A stretch of 64,000 nt of DNA. Source: Pseudoalteromonas nigrifaciens (GTDB taxonomy: Bacteria; Pseudomonadota; Gammaproteobacteria; Enterobacterales; Alteromonadaceae). A program made the position numbers and the translations under genes. This document shows, piece after piece, positions 24,994-32,868 of the stretch (positions within the stretch are counted from its first letter, which is position 1; each line of letters opens with the position of its first letter). The stretch lies in contig NZ_CP011037.1 in NCBI RefSeq assembly GCF_002221505.1, forward strand, positions 558,001-622,000, given 5' to 3'. The notes beneath the pieces are model-generated. The model did not search any database. It saw only the letters and a program-made list of their open reading frames with translations, and was not told the origin of the DNA.

Positions 24994-26337
24994 TTATAAA
25001 AAGAGGGAAATAATCATAGCTACAATAGCACCCGTTGTACCAATAATGGTCTCCATCACCGTCCATGTTTTCAGCGTTTGCATTTCAGTTAGGCCAAGGT
25101 AGCGATTAGCTAACCAAAAGCCAGAGTCATTTACATGCGATAAAACGATTGAGCCTCCACCAATGGCGATAGTAACCGATGCAAGTTGAGCGCCATCTAG
25201 TCCAAGCGGCTCTAACATAGGTATAATTAAACCGCATGCTGTAAGCATAGCAACAGTTGCAGAGCCTTGAATTACGCGTACAGCGGCTGCTAGTATAAAA
25301 GCTAACATAACAATCGGTAAGCCAGATCCCGCAAGCATATTACCAAGCGCTTCCCCTACACCCGAATCAACCAATACTTGTTTAAATACTCCCCCAGCGC
25401 CTGTTACCAAAATGATAACGCCAGCAGGTTGTAAGGCACTACTGCAAATTTCCATTATACGATCTTGAGGCACACCACGTTTTACACCCAGTAAATAAAA
25501 TGCCATTAAGCAAGCTGCAAGAATTGCAGTAAATGGGTGACCGATAAACTCCAGCCAATGATGTAAGTTAGATTGTTGTTCAACAAAACGAGAGCCAATC
25601 GTATTTAAAGCAATCATTAATAATGGCAGTGCAATTAAACCTAGAGCTAAGCCAAAACTAGGCTCGCCCTCACCGTCTCTAGTATTATCATTATTTTGGG
25701 CGTGTTCAGGTAGTTCAACATGAATTGACTTAGCAATTAGCGATCCCCAAAGAGGGCCGCCAATGATCATAGCTGGAATAGCAGCAAGCAAACCAAATAA
25801 AATCATATAACCGTAATCGGCACCAAGTTGAGATGCCACTAAAATAGGGCCTGGCGCAGGGATAAGAAATGCCTGACAAGCAGCAATACCAGCAAGCAAT
25901 GCGATACCTATTTTAATAACACTACCACCGCTTTTACGTACCACAGCAAATGCAATACCAATTAAAAGTACCACAGCAACATCAAAAAATAGTGGTAAAG
26001 CACATATAAAACCAGTAAAGGTGAGCGCCCAGTTAGCGTTTTTCTCGCCAAAACGATGTAATAAGGTATGAGCAATACGGTCAAGCGCTCCAGTCTCTTC
26101 CATTACTTTGCCAAACATAGCACCTAATGCAACCACTACAGCAACAAAGCCTAAAGTGCCGCCCATTCCTTTTTGGATAGTTCCAGCGATCATTTGTGGG
26201 CTCATTCCAGAGAATAGCCCGGCTATCATCGAAACTAAAATTAAAGCGACAACCGCGTGTAGCCTTACTTTCATGACTAAAAAAAGTAACAGTAGAATAG
26301 AGCCTACCGCGGTTAGTATTAAAGATAAATCTGACAT
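24994..26337 (-). CDS. gntT: Gluconate permease (GntP family)
   Basis: This 447-residue integral membrane protein of the GntP family imports gluconate with protons. It has about 12-14 hydrophobic segments and starts MSDLSLILTAVGSILLLLFL. Family blocks include GTLGFVAVVVALGAMFGKVMEETGALDRIA, ALPLFFDVAVVLL, AAAVRVIQGSATVAMLTACG and IVLSHVNDSGFWLANRY. The ATG at 26337 has AGGGAA just upstream and gives the usual family start; a TTG at 26358 is less likely. It is divergent from gntK, and two GntR-type operators lie between them. Confidence 0.92.
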   Translation of the reverse strand: MSDLSLILTAVGSILLLLFLVMKVRLHAVVALILVSMIAGLFSGMSPQMIAGTIQKGMGGTLGFVAVVVALGAMFGKVMEETGALDRIAHTLLHRFGEKNANWALTFTGFICALPLFFDVAVVLLIGIAFAVVRKSGGSVIKIGIALLAGIAACQAFLIPAPGPILVASQLGADYGYMILFGLLAAIPAMIIGGPLWGSLIAKSIHVELPEHAQNNDNTRDGEGEPSFGLALGLIALPLLMIALNTIGSRFVEQQSNLHHWLEFIGHPFTAILAACLMAFYLLGVKRGVPQDRIMEICSSALQPAGVIILVTGAGGVFKQVLVDSGVGEALGNMLAGSGLPIVMLAFILAAAVRVIQGSATVAMLTACGLIIPMLEPLGLDGAQLASVTIAIGGGSIVLSHVNDSGFWLANRYLGLTEMQTLKTWTVMETIIGTTGAIVAMIISLFL

Positions 26338-26402
26338 ATGTTCCCTACTTAAATCCAACTCAAATTATGACGGTTAACTTGTGTTTAATTTCATATTATA
26401 TT

Positions 26403-26418
26403 AAGTTACGCGTAACAT
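26403..26418. promoter_or_regulatory. GntR-type operator 1 between gntT and gntK
   Basis: AAGTTA-CGCG-TAACAT is an almost perfect palindrome of the same pattern as the gntR operator. It lies 66 bases from the gntT start and 74 bases from the gntK start. Confidence 0.78.
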
Positions 26419-26432
26419 GTTGCCAGTAACTT
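26417..26432. promoter_or_regulatory. GntR-type operator 2 between gntT and gntK
   Basis: ATGTTG-CCAG-TAACTT has the same 6-4-6 layout with two half-site mismatches. It shares its first two bases with operator 1, so two repressor dimers would be centred 14 bases apart. Both divergent promoters are presumably controlled from this pair. Confidence 0.72.
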
Positions 26433-26491
26433 AATATAAAAATTCATTCAAAGCTAATGAATTTTTAAAAAAGTAGAGTGAGATTAGCTAA

Positions 26492-27031
26492 ATGAGCCAC
26501 ATAAATATGGGTCGAATATTTATTATTATGGGTGTATCAAGCACCGGAAAGTCGAGTATTGGTTATGCGCTTGCGAAAAAAATGGACGCTAAATTTATTG
26601 ATGGCGATGATTTACATCCCAAAGCAAATATTTTAAAAATGTCATCAGGACAACCGCTTAATGATGATGATAGGGTGCCGTGGTTAGAAAGAATTCGTGA
26701 CGCTGCGTTTAGTATTGAGCAGAAAAATGAAGTGGCCGTTATTGTTTGTTCAGCCTTAAAGAAAAAATACCGAGAGCAAATATGCGAAGGAAATGTGAAT
26801 ATTACTTTTTTACATTTACAGGGAAATTTTGAATTAGTTAAGCAGCGAATGCAAGATAGAAGAGGGCACTTTATGCCTACTGAGCTATTAAAAAGTCAAT
26901 TCGAGACATTGGAAATCCCCCAAGCAGATGAGTTAAATGTAATTAGTATCGACATTAATAAATCATTTAAGCAGGTTGTAAGCGCTTGTTTTCAAGCTAC
27001 GCAAACCGATATAAATTTAGCTAGCGGGTAA
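26492..27031 (+). CDS. gntK: Gluconokinase
   Basis: This 179-residue kinase phosphorylates gluconate to 6-phosphogluconate, feeding the Entner-Doudoroff or pentose phosphate route. The P-loop is GVSSTGKSS (usually GVSGSGKS). Other family blocks are FIDGDDLHPKANILKMSSGQPLNDDDRVPWL, CSALKKKYRE, FLHLQGNFELVKQRM and the lid motif RRGHFMP. AGAG precedes the start, and a second in-frame ATG five codons on (26507) leaves the start slightly uncertain. It is divergent from gntT, with GntR-type operators in between. Confidence 0.92.
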   Translation: MSHINMGRIFIIMGVSSTGKSSIGYALAKKMDAKFIDGDDLHPKANILKMSSGQPLNDDDRVPWLERIRDAAFSIEQKNEVAVIVCSALKKKYREQICEGNVNITFLHLQGNFELVKQRMQDRRGHFMPTELLKSQFETLEIPQADELNVISIDINKSFKQVVSACFQATQTDINLASG

Positions 27032-27200
27032 CCTATAAGGTATAAATACAAAAATAATGAGTAATAAAGTAGATACCATTTATTTCAAACGTTCAATAAC
27101 AGGCTAAATTTAACAACAGTTAGTTTTAGTCTATTATTGAAGTTAAAGTTTTATAACCCAGATGTTTAGCTTACCTATTAAAACCCCAGCTATTCATTGC

Positions 27201-27377
27201 TTAATCGGCTCGTGGGGTTGCTAAAATCACCTTTTTTTCATCTTCAGATAAAATAATCCACTCAAAAATTTCATCATTGGTACGACCGCAGCCGGTACAT
27301 AGCCCACTGCGTCGTTGGCAAACTCCAATACAATCGGTTTTAAATTTAGACTTGCTAGTTTTTGTTTGAAAACCCAT
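27201..27377 (-). CDS. DUF1289 family small Cys-rich protein
   Basis: This 58-residue frame reads MGFQTKTSKSKFKTDCIGVC at the start and then QRRSGLCTGCGRTNDEIFEW. The pattern CIGVC-x6-LCTGCGRT-x-DEI-xW is diagnostic of DUF1289, in which four Cys probably bind a metal or an iron-sulfur cluster. AGGG lies seven bases before the ATG. It starts 17 bases after the stop of the lipoprotein gene on the same strand. The biochemical role of the family is unknown to me. Confidence 0.85.
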   Translation of the reverse strand: MGFQTKTSKSKFKTDCIGVCQRRSGLCTGCGRTNDEIFEWIILSEDEKKVILATPRAD

Positions 27378-27394
27378 AAAACCCTATAAAAAAA

Positions 27395-27910
27395 TTATTG
27401 TTTAGTAGCCACTGATTTGCCAATTTCTAATGAGGTAGACCACGATTTTAAACTAGATAACGTTTTACCTGTGTAGATTGAAATAACAGGGGTGTTTTCA
27501 TCAAGTACGAAAGTAGTACGAATCGAGTTTTTTGACTCTTTTTGGCTTTCATGCCAATTACTTTCAAGCAAGCATTGGCGAGTAAAAGCGACAGCTTTTT
27601 GATGATCTGTTACAGCAGCCATTTGCTCTTTGTAACTATTTTGACAGCGGTAAATAACATTGTCATGATCAAACGCAGTAATTTGGCACTGTTGACCCAC
27701 TAAGTGATAGTTAGTGCTCCAGCTATCCATAAATTTTGTGGTTACTTTGGTTGTTTTTAGCGATTCAAAACGGGTATCGTATGCACCTAGTAAGGTTTGA
27801 ATTTTATTACATGGTGTAAGTTGATCTATGGCGGCTGTTTGCTCAGTAACAACGCTAGAACAACCTGAAATTACCAAGCCAGTAAATACGACAGAGGCTA
27901 ACTTCTTCAT
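27395..27910 (-). CDS. Uncharacterised lipoprotein
   Basis: This 171-residue protein has a lipoprotein signal: MKKLASVVFTGLVISGC with a lipobox ending in Cys at about residue 17, followed by SSV. The mature part contains several Cys (TPCNKI, QQCQI, YRCQNS, RQCLLES), possibly forming disulfides in the periplasm. I do not recognise a named family. AAGGATAT precedes the ATG. It lies between hisIE (upstream on the same strand, after a hairpin) and the DUF1289 gene, and may share a transcript with the latter. Serine after the lipid Cys suggests outer-membrane sorting. Confidence 0.8.
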   Translation of the reverse strand: MKKLASVVFTGLVISGCSSVVTEQTAAIDQLTPCNKIQTLLGAYDTRFESLKTTKVTTKFMDSWSTNYHLVGQQCQITAFDHDNVIYRCQNSYKEQMAAVTDHQKAVAFTRQCLLESNWHESQKESKNSIRTTFVLDENTPVISIYTGKTLSSLKSWSTSLEIGKSVATKQ

Positions 27911-27953
27911 TCAATATATCCTTTTAATTAATGAATTTAGTGCGCTATGTGCT

Positions 27954-27985
27954 AAAGCACACTAAATAATTTAAGTGTGCTTTTT
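27954..27985 (-). terminator. Hairpin after hisIE
   Basis: AAAGCACACT and AGTGTGCTTT pair perfectly over ten bases. The hairpin lies 31 bases past the hisIE stop on the minus strand. The T run is short on the minus side and longer on the plus side, so termination in the his direction is probable but not certain. Confidence 0.6.
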
Positions 27986-28015
27986 ATAGGAAGTTGTTGG
28001 TATTAAAGCTACAAC

Positions 28016-28630
28016 TTACTTATGGCGACCTATTAAGCATTTTACTACGTCTTCAAGGGCTAAGCCTTGGCGTTGTAATAACACTGTAAGGTGATAAATT
28101 AAATCAGCCGACTCGTTTGTTAGCTCATCGTTATCGTGTTTCATTGCTGCAAGGGCAACTTCTACGCCTTCCTCGCCTACTTTTTGACAACTACGGCTTA
28201 AATCTTCTGCGAACAAAGACGCTGTATAACTTTTAGCTGGGTCGTCGTTTTTACGCGCTACAATAACATCTTCAAGTTGCGCTAAAAAGCTTAGGCTTGG
28301 TTTTGCATCATCGCCAAAACAGCTTTGTGTGCCTAAGTGGCACGTTGGGCCTTCTGGGTTGGCAAGTACTAAAATAGAATCGTTATCACAATCGGTATGC
28401 ACTGACACAACATTTAAATAGTTTTGAGATGACTCGCCTTTGGTCCATAAACGCTCTTTTGAGCGCGAGTAAAAGGTTACTTTTTCAGTTTTTAATGTCA
28501 CGTTAAGTGCTTCGCTGTTCATGAAGCCTTGCATTAAAATAATACCAGAGCGTGCATCTTGAATAATAGCAGGGATCATTTCACTTTTAGTGAAATCAAC
28601 TTGAGTTTGGTTGTCGAGTGTTAATATCAT
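28016..28630 (-). CDS. hisI: Bifunctional phosphoribosyl-AMP cyclohydrolase / phosphoribosyl-ATP pyrophosphatase
   Basis: This fused HisIE enzyme carries out the second and third steps of histidine synthesis. The N-terminal HisI half has [19 protein letters not shown], the metal-binding [21 protein letters not shown] block and the preceding [11 protein letters not shown]. The C-terminal HisE half has [17 protein letters not shown] and [12 protein letters not shown]. Length 204 matches fused proteins. Its ATG overlaps the hisF stop by four bases. In typical gammaproteobacterial operons hisF and hisI follow hisA directly; here they are about 8.2 kb away. Confidence 0.95.
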   Translation of the reverse strand: MILTLDNQTQVDFTKSEMIPAIIQDARSGIILMQGFMNSEALNVTLKTEKVTFYSRSKERLWTKGESSQNYLNVVSVHTDCDNDSILVLANPEGPTCHLGTQSCFGDDAKPSLSFLAQLEDVIVARKNDDPAKSYTASLFAEDLSRSCQKVGEEGVEVALAAMKHDNDELTNESADLIYHLTVLLQRQGLALEDVVKCLIGRHK

Positions 28631-29400
28631 AATCTTGCGGCCACTTGGTTATTAGTTAAAAATTGTTTTAGTTCACCAATGTTAATCACATTTTTATGAA
28701 AAACACTGGCTGCAAGTGCGCCATCAACTTCACTTTGTTTAAACACATCTACAAAATCTTGCATAGATCCAGCACCGCCTGAGGCGATAAGAGGAATATT
28801 ACACAGTTCGCGTATTTTACTTAATTGCTCAATATCATAACCGTTACGTACGCCGTCTTGGTTCATACAGTTTAATACTATTTCGCCAGCACCAAGATCT
28901 TGTACACGTTTAACCCATTCTTGCGTTTTATAGCGGGTACGGCTTGACGCATTAGGATCGCCAGTAAGTTGGTACACTAAGTATTCACCGGTCACTTCAT
29001 CGTAAAAGCTATCTATACCGACCACTACGCATTGCTTACCAAATTCATCGTGCAGCTCTTTTATTAGCTCAGGGCGGGCAATAGCAGGGCTGTTAATGCT
29101 GATTTTGTCTGCGCCGCGTTCAAGTACGCGAGCTGCATCGGCAACCGACTTAATACCACCTGCCACGCAAAAAGGAATATCAATATGGCGGGCAATACTC
29201 TCTACCCAATTTACATCGAGTAAGCGTTTTTCAACACTGGCACTAATTTCGTAAAAAACCAGTTCGTCTGCACCGGCTTCGCTGTAAGCTTTTGCCATAG
29301 TTAAAATATCACCAACTACTTCATGGCCTTTAAACTTTACGCCTTTGACTACTTGGCCGTCTTTAACGTCGAGACATGGAATTATACGTTTTGATAACAT
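28627..29400 (-). CDS. hisF: Imidazole glycerol phosphate synthase cyclase subunit
   Basis: HisF partners the glutaminase HisH (here 9 kb away) to make imidazole glycerol phosphate and AICAR. The 257-residue TIM barrel starts [23 protein letters not shown] with the catalytic Asp of CLDVKDG, and has [28 protein letters not shown] and [13 protein letters not shown]. An Asp in the C-terminal [11 protein letters not shown] block is also conserved. It is the first gene of a two-gene hisF-hisIE unit. The 391 bases upstream separate it from the MHYT-GGDEF gene, so it presumably has its own promoter. Confidence 0.95.
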   Translation of the reverse strand: MLSKRIIPCLDVKDGQVVKGVKFKGHEVVGDILTMAKAYSEAGADELVFYEISASVEKRLLDVNWVESIARHIDIPFCVAGGIKSVADAARVLERGADKISINSPAIARPELIKELHDEFGKQCVVVGIDSFYDEVTGEYLVYQLTGDPNASSRTRYKTQEWVKRVQDLGAGEIVLNCMNQDGVRNGYDIEQLSKIRELCNIPLIASGGAGSMQDFVDVFKQSEVDGALAASVFHKNVINIGELKQFLTNNQVAARL

Positions 29401-29791
29401 GGGAAAGTCTCGCAGGTAGTGTGTTTATTTTTAAAAATCATAGCTACTATTCTTTTCGTTAATATTTTGCATTAATAACAACACTAAAAACATTATTGTC
29501 GGCAAAAGTGATCTTAATAATTACCTACAGTATATATATATCTAAGCGTTATTTATAGGCGAAATATCTTATAGTTAATTACTTTTAAAGCTATTCAGAG
29601 GATTGTATAAATAACAAAAAGTGCGTGTTTACGGATGCTAATTACGTGCTGTATTAATGCGTTAACCTATAATGAACGGCTCTAAGCAGCCGCTAACTTA
29701 GCGCTTTTTAGGATATACATAGTGAAGCTGTAGGAATATTTGAGTTTTTCAGTTCAGTTCATTTAAGTTATGTATTGTTAAAATTAAATGC
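29401..29791. other. Gene-free stretch upstream of hisF
   Basis: No gene is visible here on either strand. The sequence is AT-rich with a TATATATATA run near 29530, and it should contain the hisF promoter. I looked for a His-codon-rich leader peptide on the minus strand, like the one before hisG, and found none. A short palindrome CGCTAA/TTAGCG lies near 29692-29704. Confidence 0.55.
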
Positions 29792-32167
29792 TCAACTTAA
29801 ATTGACTTGTGGTTGGCTGTTATTAGCATGGTCATGCTTTTTACTTTTATGTTCATACATTCTTTTATCCGCTTTGTTAAGCAACTCATCTAAGTTTGCT
29901 GCTTCGTCGGGATATAACGCATAGCCAATGCTCACTGTAATTAAGAGTTCGTTATCTTGCAACACAATAGGTAACTCAATAGCGTTTAAGTATCTGGTTA
30001 TTTGTTTTTCTATTTGGTTGACGTTTTCAATATCGGTGCTTATAACAACGAACTCATCCCCGCCAATACGCGCGATACAGTCTGTTTTACGGGTAATATC
30101 CTTTAAACGATCGGCTATTACGGTTAATACAAAATCGCCAACTATATGGCCGTGAGTATCGTTTATTGGCTTAAGTTTATCTAAGTCAAAATATAAACAA
30201 GCTACTTTACTGTTCTCTTGTTTAGCTTTTCTAAACTCACATTCAGCAAACTTTGTTAGGGTGTTGCGGTTTGCAAGCCCGGTTAAATAATCGGTTTGAG
30301 CTAGTTTGAGTACTTCGTTTTCAGCGATAATACGCTTTGAAATATCAGAATTAATACCGACTATGCTATCACCATATACTCGGCCATCGGCGTTTATATA
30401 ACGTATTGTTCCACAGGGCAGTATAATTTTAAATTCAGCATGAAACTTTTCATTGTTTGCTATTGCCTTGGTCAGGCTATTTGTAACACTATCATAATCA
30501 TCAGGATGAATTGTTTGTGACCACTGAGCATAGTTACTAGAAAAAGTACTCTTTTTAATGCCATAAAGTGTGTGCATCCAGTCATCCCAAATAAGCACAT
30601 CGGTTTTAAAGTTCCATTCCCATATGCCAATATTAGCCGCATCTGCGGCTAATGCCATTCGATGATGCAAATTATCTAGCTCAATTCTAGCTTCTCTGAG
30701 CTCAGTAATATCTTCAGCAATACCAAGTAAAAACTTAGCCTTACCTATACTATCTTTTATAATCACCTTGTGAGTACGTAAATAACGAGTTGTTCCATTT
30801 ATGGTTACGGGTTCTTCGTTAATTGTTAGCGAATTGTTGGAGTTCAATACTTTGCGATCAGCTTTTACAAAAAACTTTGCTTGCTCTGCTGGGAATATAT
30901 CAAAGTCATTTAGTCCAATAAGCTGTTCTTGTGATTTACCAAGTAATTTTTCAGCGGCTTTATTTACATGACTATAATTTAGGCTCTTAGTTTCTTTAAT
31001 AAATAAAACGTTAGGTAGGGCATCAAATATAGTTTGTGTAAAGGCTTCTTGGTTTTGAATATCGGTTAAATCTTTAATAGTAGCGACTAAAGGGGCGTTA
31101 GTTAGCTCACTTATAGGGTTGATTGCGATTGTTATAGGAAACTCTTGCCCACAATTTTTGCACCCCTGTAATAATTGACTTTTGCCAAAGTTGGATTGAT
31201 CTTCATTAAATGAATGATAAAGCTTTGCATGCTTTTTTGGCAGCAATATAGCAATGTTTTTGCCAATTAACGCTTGTTGATCAAAACCAAATACTTTAGC
31301 GGTTGGAGGGTTAGCAAATTCGATAATGCCTTGGCGATCAAAACATATCACTACGTCTTGTACTGTATTTAGTACTGCTTTTAATTTTGCCGATAACAAG
31401 CTTCTGGCGCGTAATTCCATACTGCCTACTAAAAATAAGCTCAATACTAGCACTACAAATATAATCACTTGGGCAAGTTGTGCGCTGTTGTCATTTGCAA
31501 GGTAGGTTGTATGGCTAGATTCAAATACATACATAGAGAGCATACCAATATAATGCATACCCGAAATAGCACTGCCCATTACCAGCGCTGCTAAGAAGTT
31601 AACCCGCTTTTGTTTATTTTGCGTTGTTTGGCGTAATTCATTTATTTTTAAAGCTAAACCCGAAAGTGCTACGGCAACAAATACAGAGAACGTAAACAGA
31701 ATGGGCTCATAAGCCATATGCGCTGGCATTATCATGGCTATCATACCTACGTAATGCATACTGCAAATACCTAAGCCCATAAGTATACTTCTAAACCATA
31801 AGTGTTTAAAACGCTCTAAATTAGGGGATATAACAAAACAACTAGCAAATATACTGGGTAAAATTGAAACTAGTGTTATAGGTATATTGTATCTTACAGG
31901 AATAGGGAGTTGGTAGGCTAACATGCCAACAAAATGCATTGCCCAAATACCTGCGCCTAAAAAGCATGATGACAGTAGGGTCCAAAAAAGCTTTTCGTTT
32001 TTAAGTTGCGCGCCTTTAATACGAGCAGAAAGTAAAAATGAAATATAAGATGCAAATACCGCTGTAAATACAGATGCTAAAACAAGTATGGGGTCATATT
32101 TGGCTGTGATCACCGCTGCTTTGAGCATTTCTGGCGTTACAAAATGTAGCGTTAAATGATTAGTCAA
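29792..32167 (-). CDS. MHYT-PAS-GGDEF diguanylate cyclase, membrane-bound
   Basis: This 791-residue protein starts with an MHYT sensor of about seven membrane spans. The three MHYT-type motifs are seen as AMHFVGMLAY, SMHYVGMIAM and GMHYIGMLSM; the family is thought to bind copper and sense a diatomic gas. Three PAS regions follow (VICFDRQGIIEFANPPTAKVF; FIKETKSLNYSHVNKAAEKLLG; and a PAC-type fold around WNFKTDVLIWDDWM). A C-terminal GGDEF domain has RKTDCIARIGGDEFVV, including an RxxD product-inhibition site. It should make cyclic di-GMP in response to a membrane signal. It sits alone between the RND operon and hisF. Confidence 0.9.
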   Translation of the reverse strand: MTNHLTLHFVTPEMLKAAVITAKYDPILVLASVFTAVFASYISFLLSARIKGAQLKNEKLFWTLLSSCFLGAGIWAMHFVGMLAYQLPIPVRYNIPITLVSILPSIFASCFVISPNLERFKHLWFRSILMGLGICSMHYVGMIAMIMPAHMAYEPILFTFSVFVAVALSGLALKINELRQTTQNKQKRVNFLAALVMGSAISGMHYIGMLSMYVFESSHTTYLANDNSAQLAQVIIFVVLVLSLFLVGSMELRARSLLSAKLKAVLNTVQDVVICFDRQGIIEFANPPTAKVFGFDQQALIGKNIAILLPKKHAKLYHSFNEDQSNFGKSQLLQGCKNCGQEFPITIAINPISELTNAPLVATIKDLTDIQNQEAFTQTIFDALPNVLFIKETKSLNYSHVNKAAEKLLGKSQEQLIGLNDFDIFPAEQAKFFVKADRKVLNSNNSLTINEEPVTINGTTRYLRTHKVIIKDSIGKAKFLLGIAEDITELREARIELDNLHHRMALAADAANIGIWEWNFKTDVLIWDDWMHTLYGIKKSTFSSNYAQWSQTIHPDDYDSVTNSLTKAIANNEKFHAEFKIILPCGTIRYINADGRVYGDSIVGINSDISKRIIAENEVLKLAQTDYLTGLANRNTLTKFAECEFRKAKQENSKVACLYFDLDKLKPINDTHGHIVGDFVLTVIADRLKDITRKTDCIARIGGDEFVVISTDIENVNQIEKQITRYLNAIELPIVLQDNELLITVSIGYALYPDEAANLDELLNKADKRMYEHKSKKHDHANNSQPQVNLS

Positions 32168-32499
32168 TGCGGTCCCTCACCTTAATTATAAGCTCTAAGG
32201 GCCTATTTATGAATAACTTAAGTATAGTATACAAATATAGTGTTGACCATTAAATGCTTAACTGAAAAATATTACTTTGGGTTATTTTAGTACCGTTAGT
32301 ATGAGGGTTTTTAACGGGGAAATAGGGTTAAGCAAGTTGGTTATGTTAAGTAAGTTGCGATATAAAATGAGTTTGTTGGATTAACTATGGTGTTAGCTTT
32401 AACGTATTGATAATAAAAGTATGAAGTAACATTATTTTAATACTTCAGAGGTAAGCACTTTTTAAGTGCATCAGTACTTACAGCGCGTGGGCCATGGCG
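32168..32499. other. Gene-free stretch upstream of the MHYT-GGDEF gene
   Basis: This stretch is AT-rich and non-coding in all frames as far as I can read. It should contain the promoter of the MHYT-GGDEF gene (minus strand). A short inverted repeat AAGCACTTTTTAAGTGC lies around 32453-32470. No other structure stood out. Confidence 0.5.
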
Positions 32500-32740
32500 C
32501 TAATAGCGGGGCTGTTGTTAACGCTCGCCATAGAAGAGATATTAATTATGCTGCCATAATCGCTATTTTTCACGTGGGGAGCCACTAATTGACAAAGTCG
32601 GCACATGGTAAACACATTCATATCAAATACGCGTTTAAATTGGCTACTTTAATGTCGCAAGGGTTTTATTTACCTGTACCATCGCCGCCAACAGTGTTAA
32701 CAAGTACGCCGATGGGCACTTTATTAAAGTTATGAAGCTA
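32500..32740 (-). pseudogene. Decayed short-chain dehydrogenase/reductase gene
   Basis: On the minus strand two frames give parts of an SDR protein. The first reads VPIGVLVNTVGGDGTGK, then after a stop NPCDIKVANLNAYLI (compare the SDR NAG motif, usually DILVNNAG). The second, after a frame change near 32622, reads FDMNVFTMCRLCQLVAP and later YGSIINISSMASVNNS, the strand-5 and catalytic-Ser region. There are at least one internal stop and one frameshift, and both termini, including the glycine-rich cofactor motif and the YxxxK region, are missing. It is a relic only. Confidence 0.8.
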
Positions 32741-32788
32741 GTTATTTATCAACAGCATAGAGCGATATTTTATGTTGTGGGTTGGGTA

Positions 32789-32831
32789 TAAAAAAGCATG
32801 CGGCCAGATAATATTTTACATTAGCTGGCCG
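32789..32831 (-). terminator. Terminator of the RND efflux operon
   Basis: CGGCCAG and CTGGCCG pair over seven bases across a 17-base loop. On the minus strand the stem is followed by CATGC and six T. It lies 37 bases past the RND pump stop codon. Confidence 0.6.
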
Positions 32832-32868
32832 TATATTTTATTTACTTTGCAATATTTAGTTTATTACC

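Noticed and set aside
29401-29791. A second histidine leader peptide before hisF
   Set aside because: No frame with consecutive His codons followed by a terminator hairpin was found on the minus strand.
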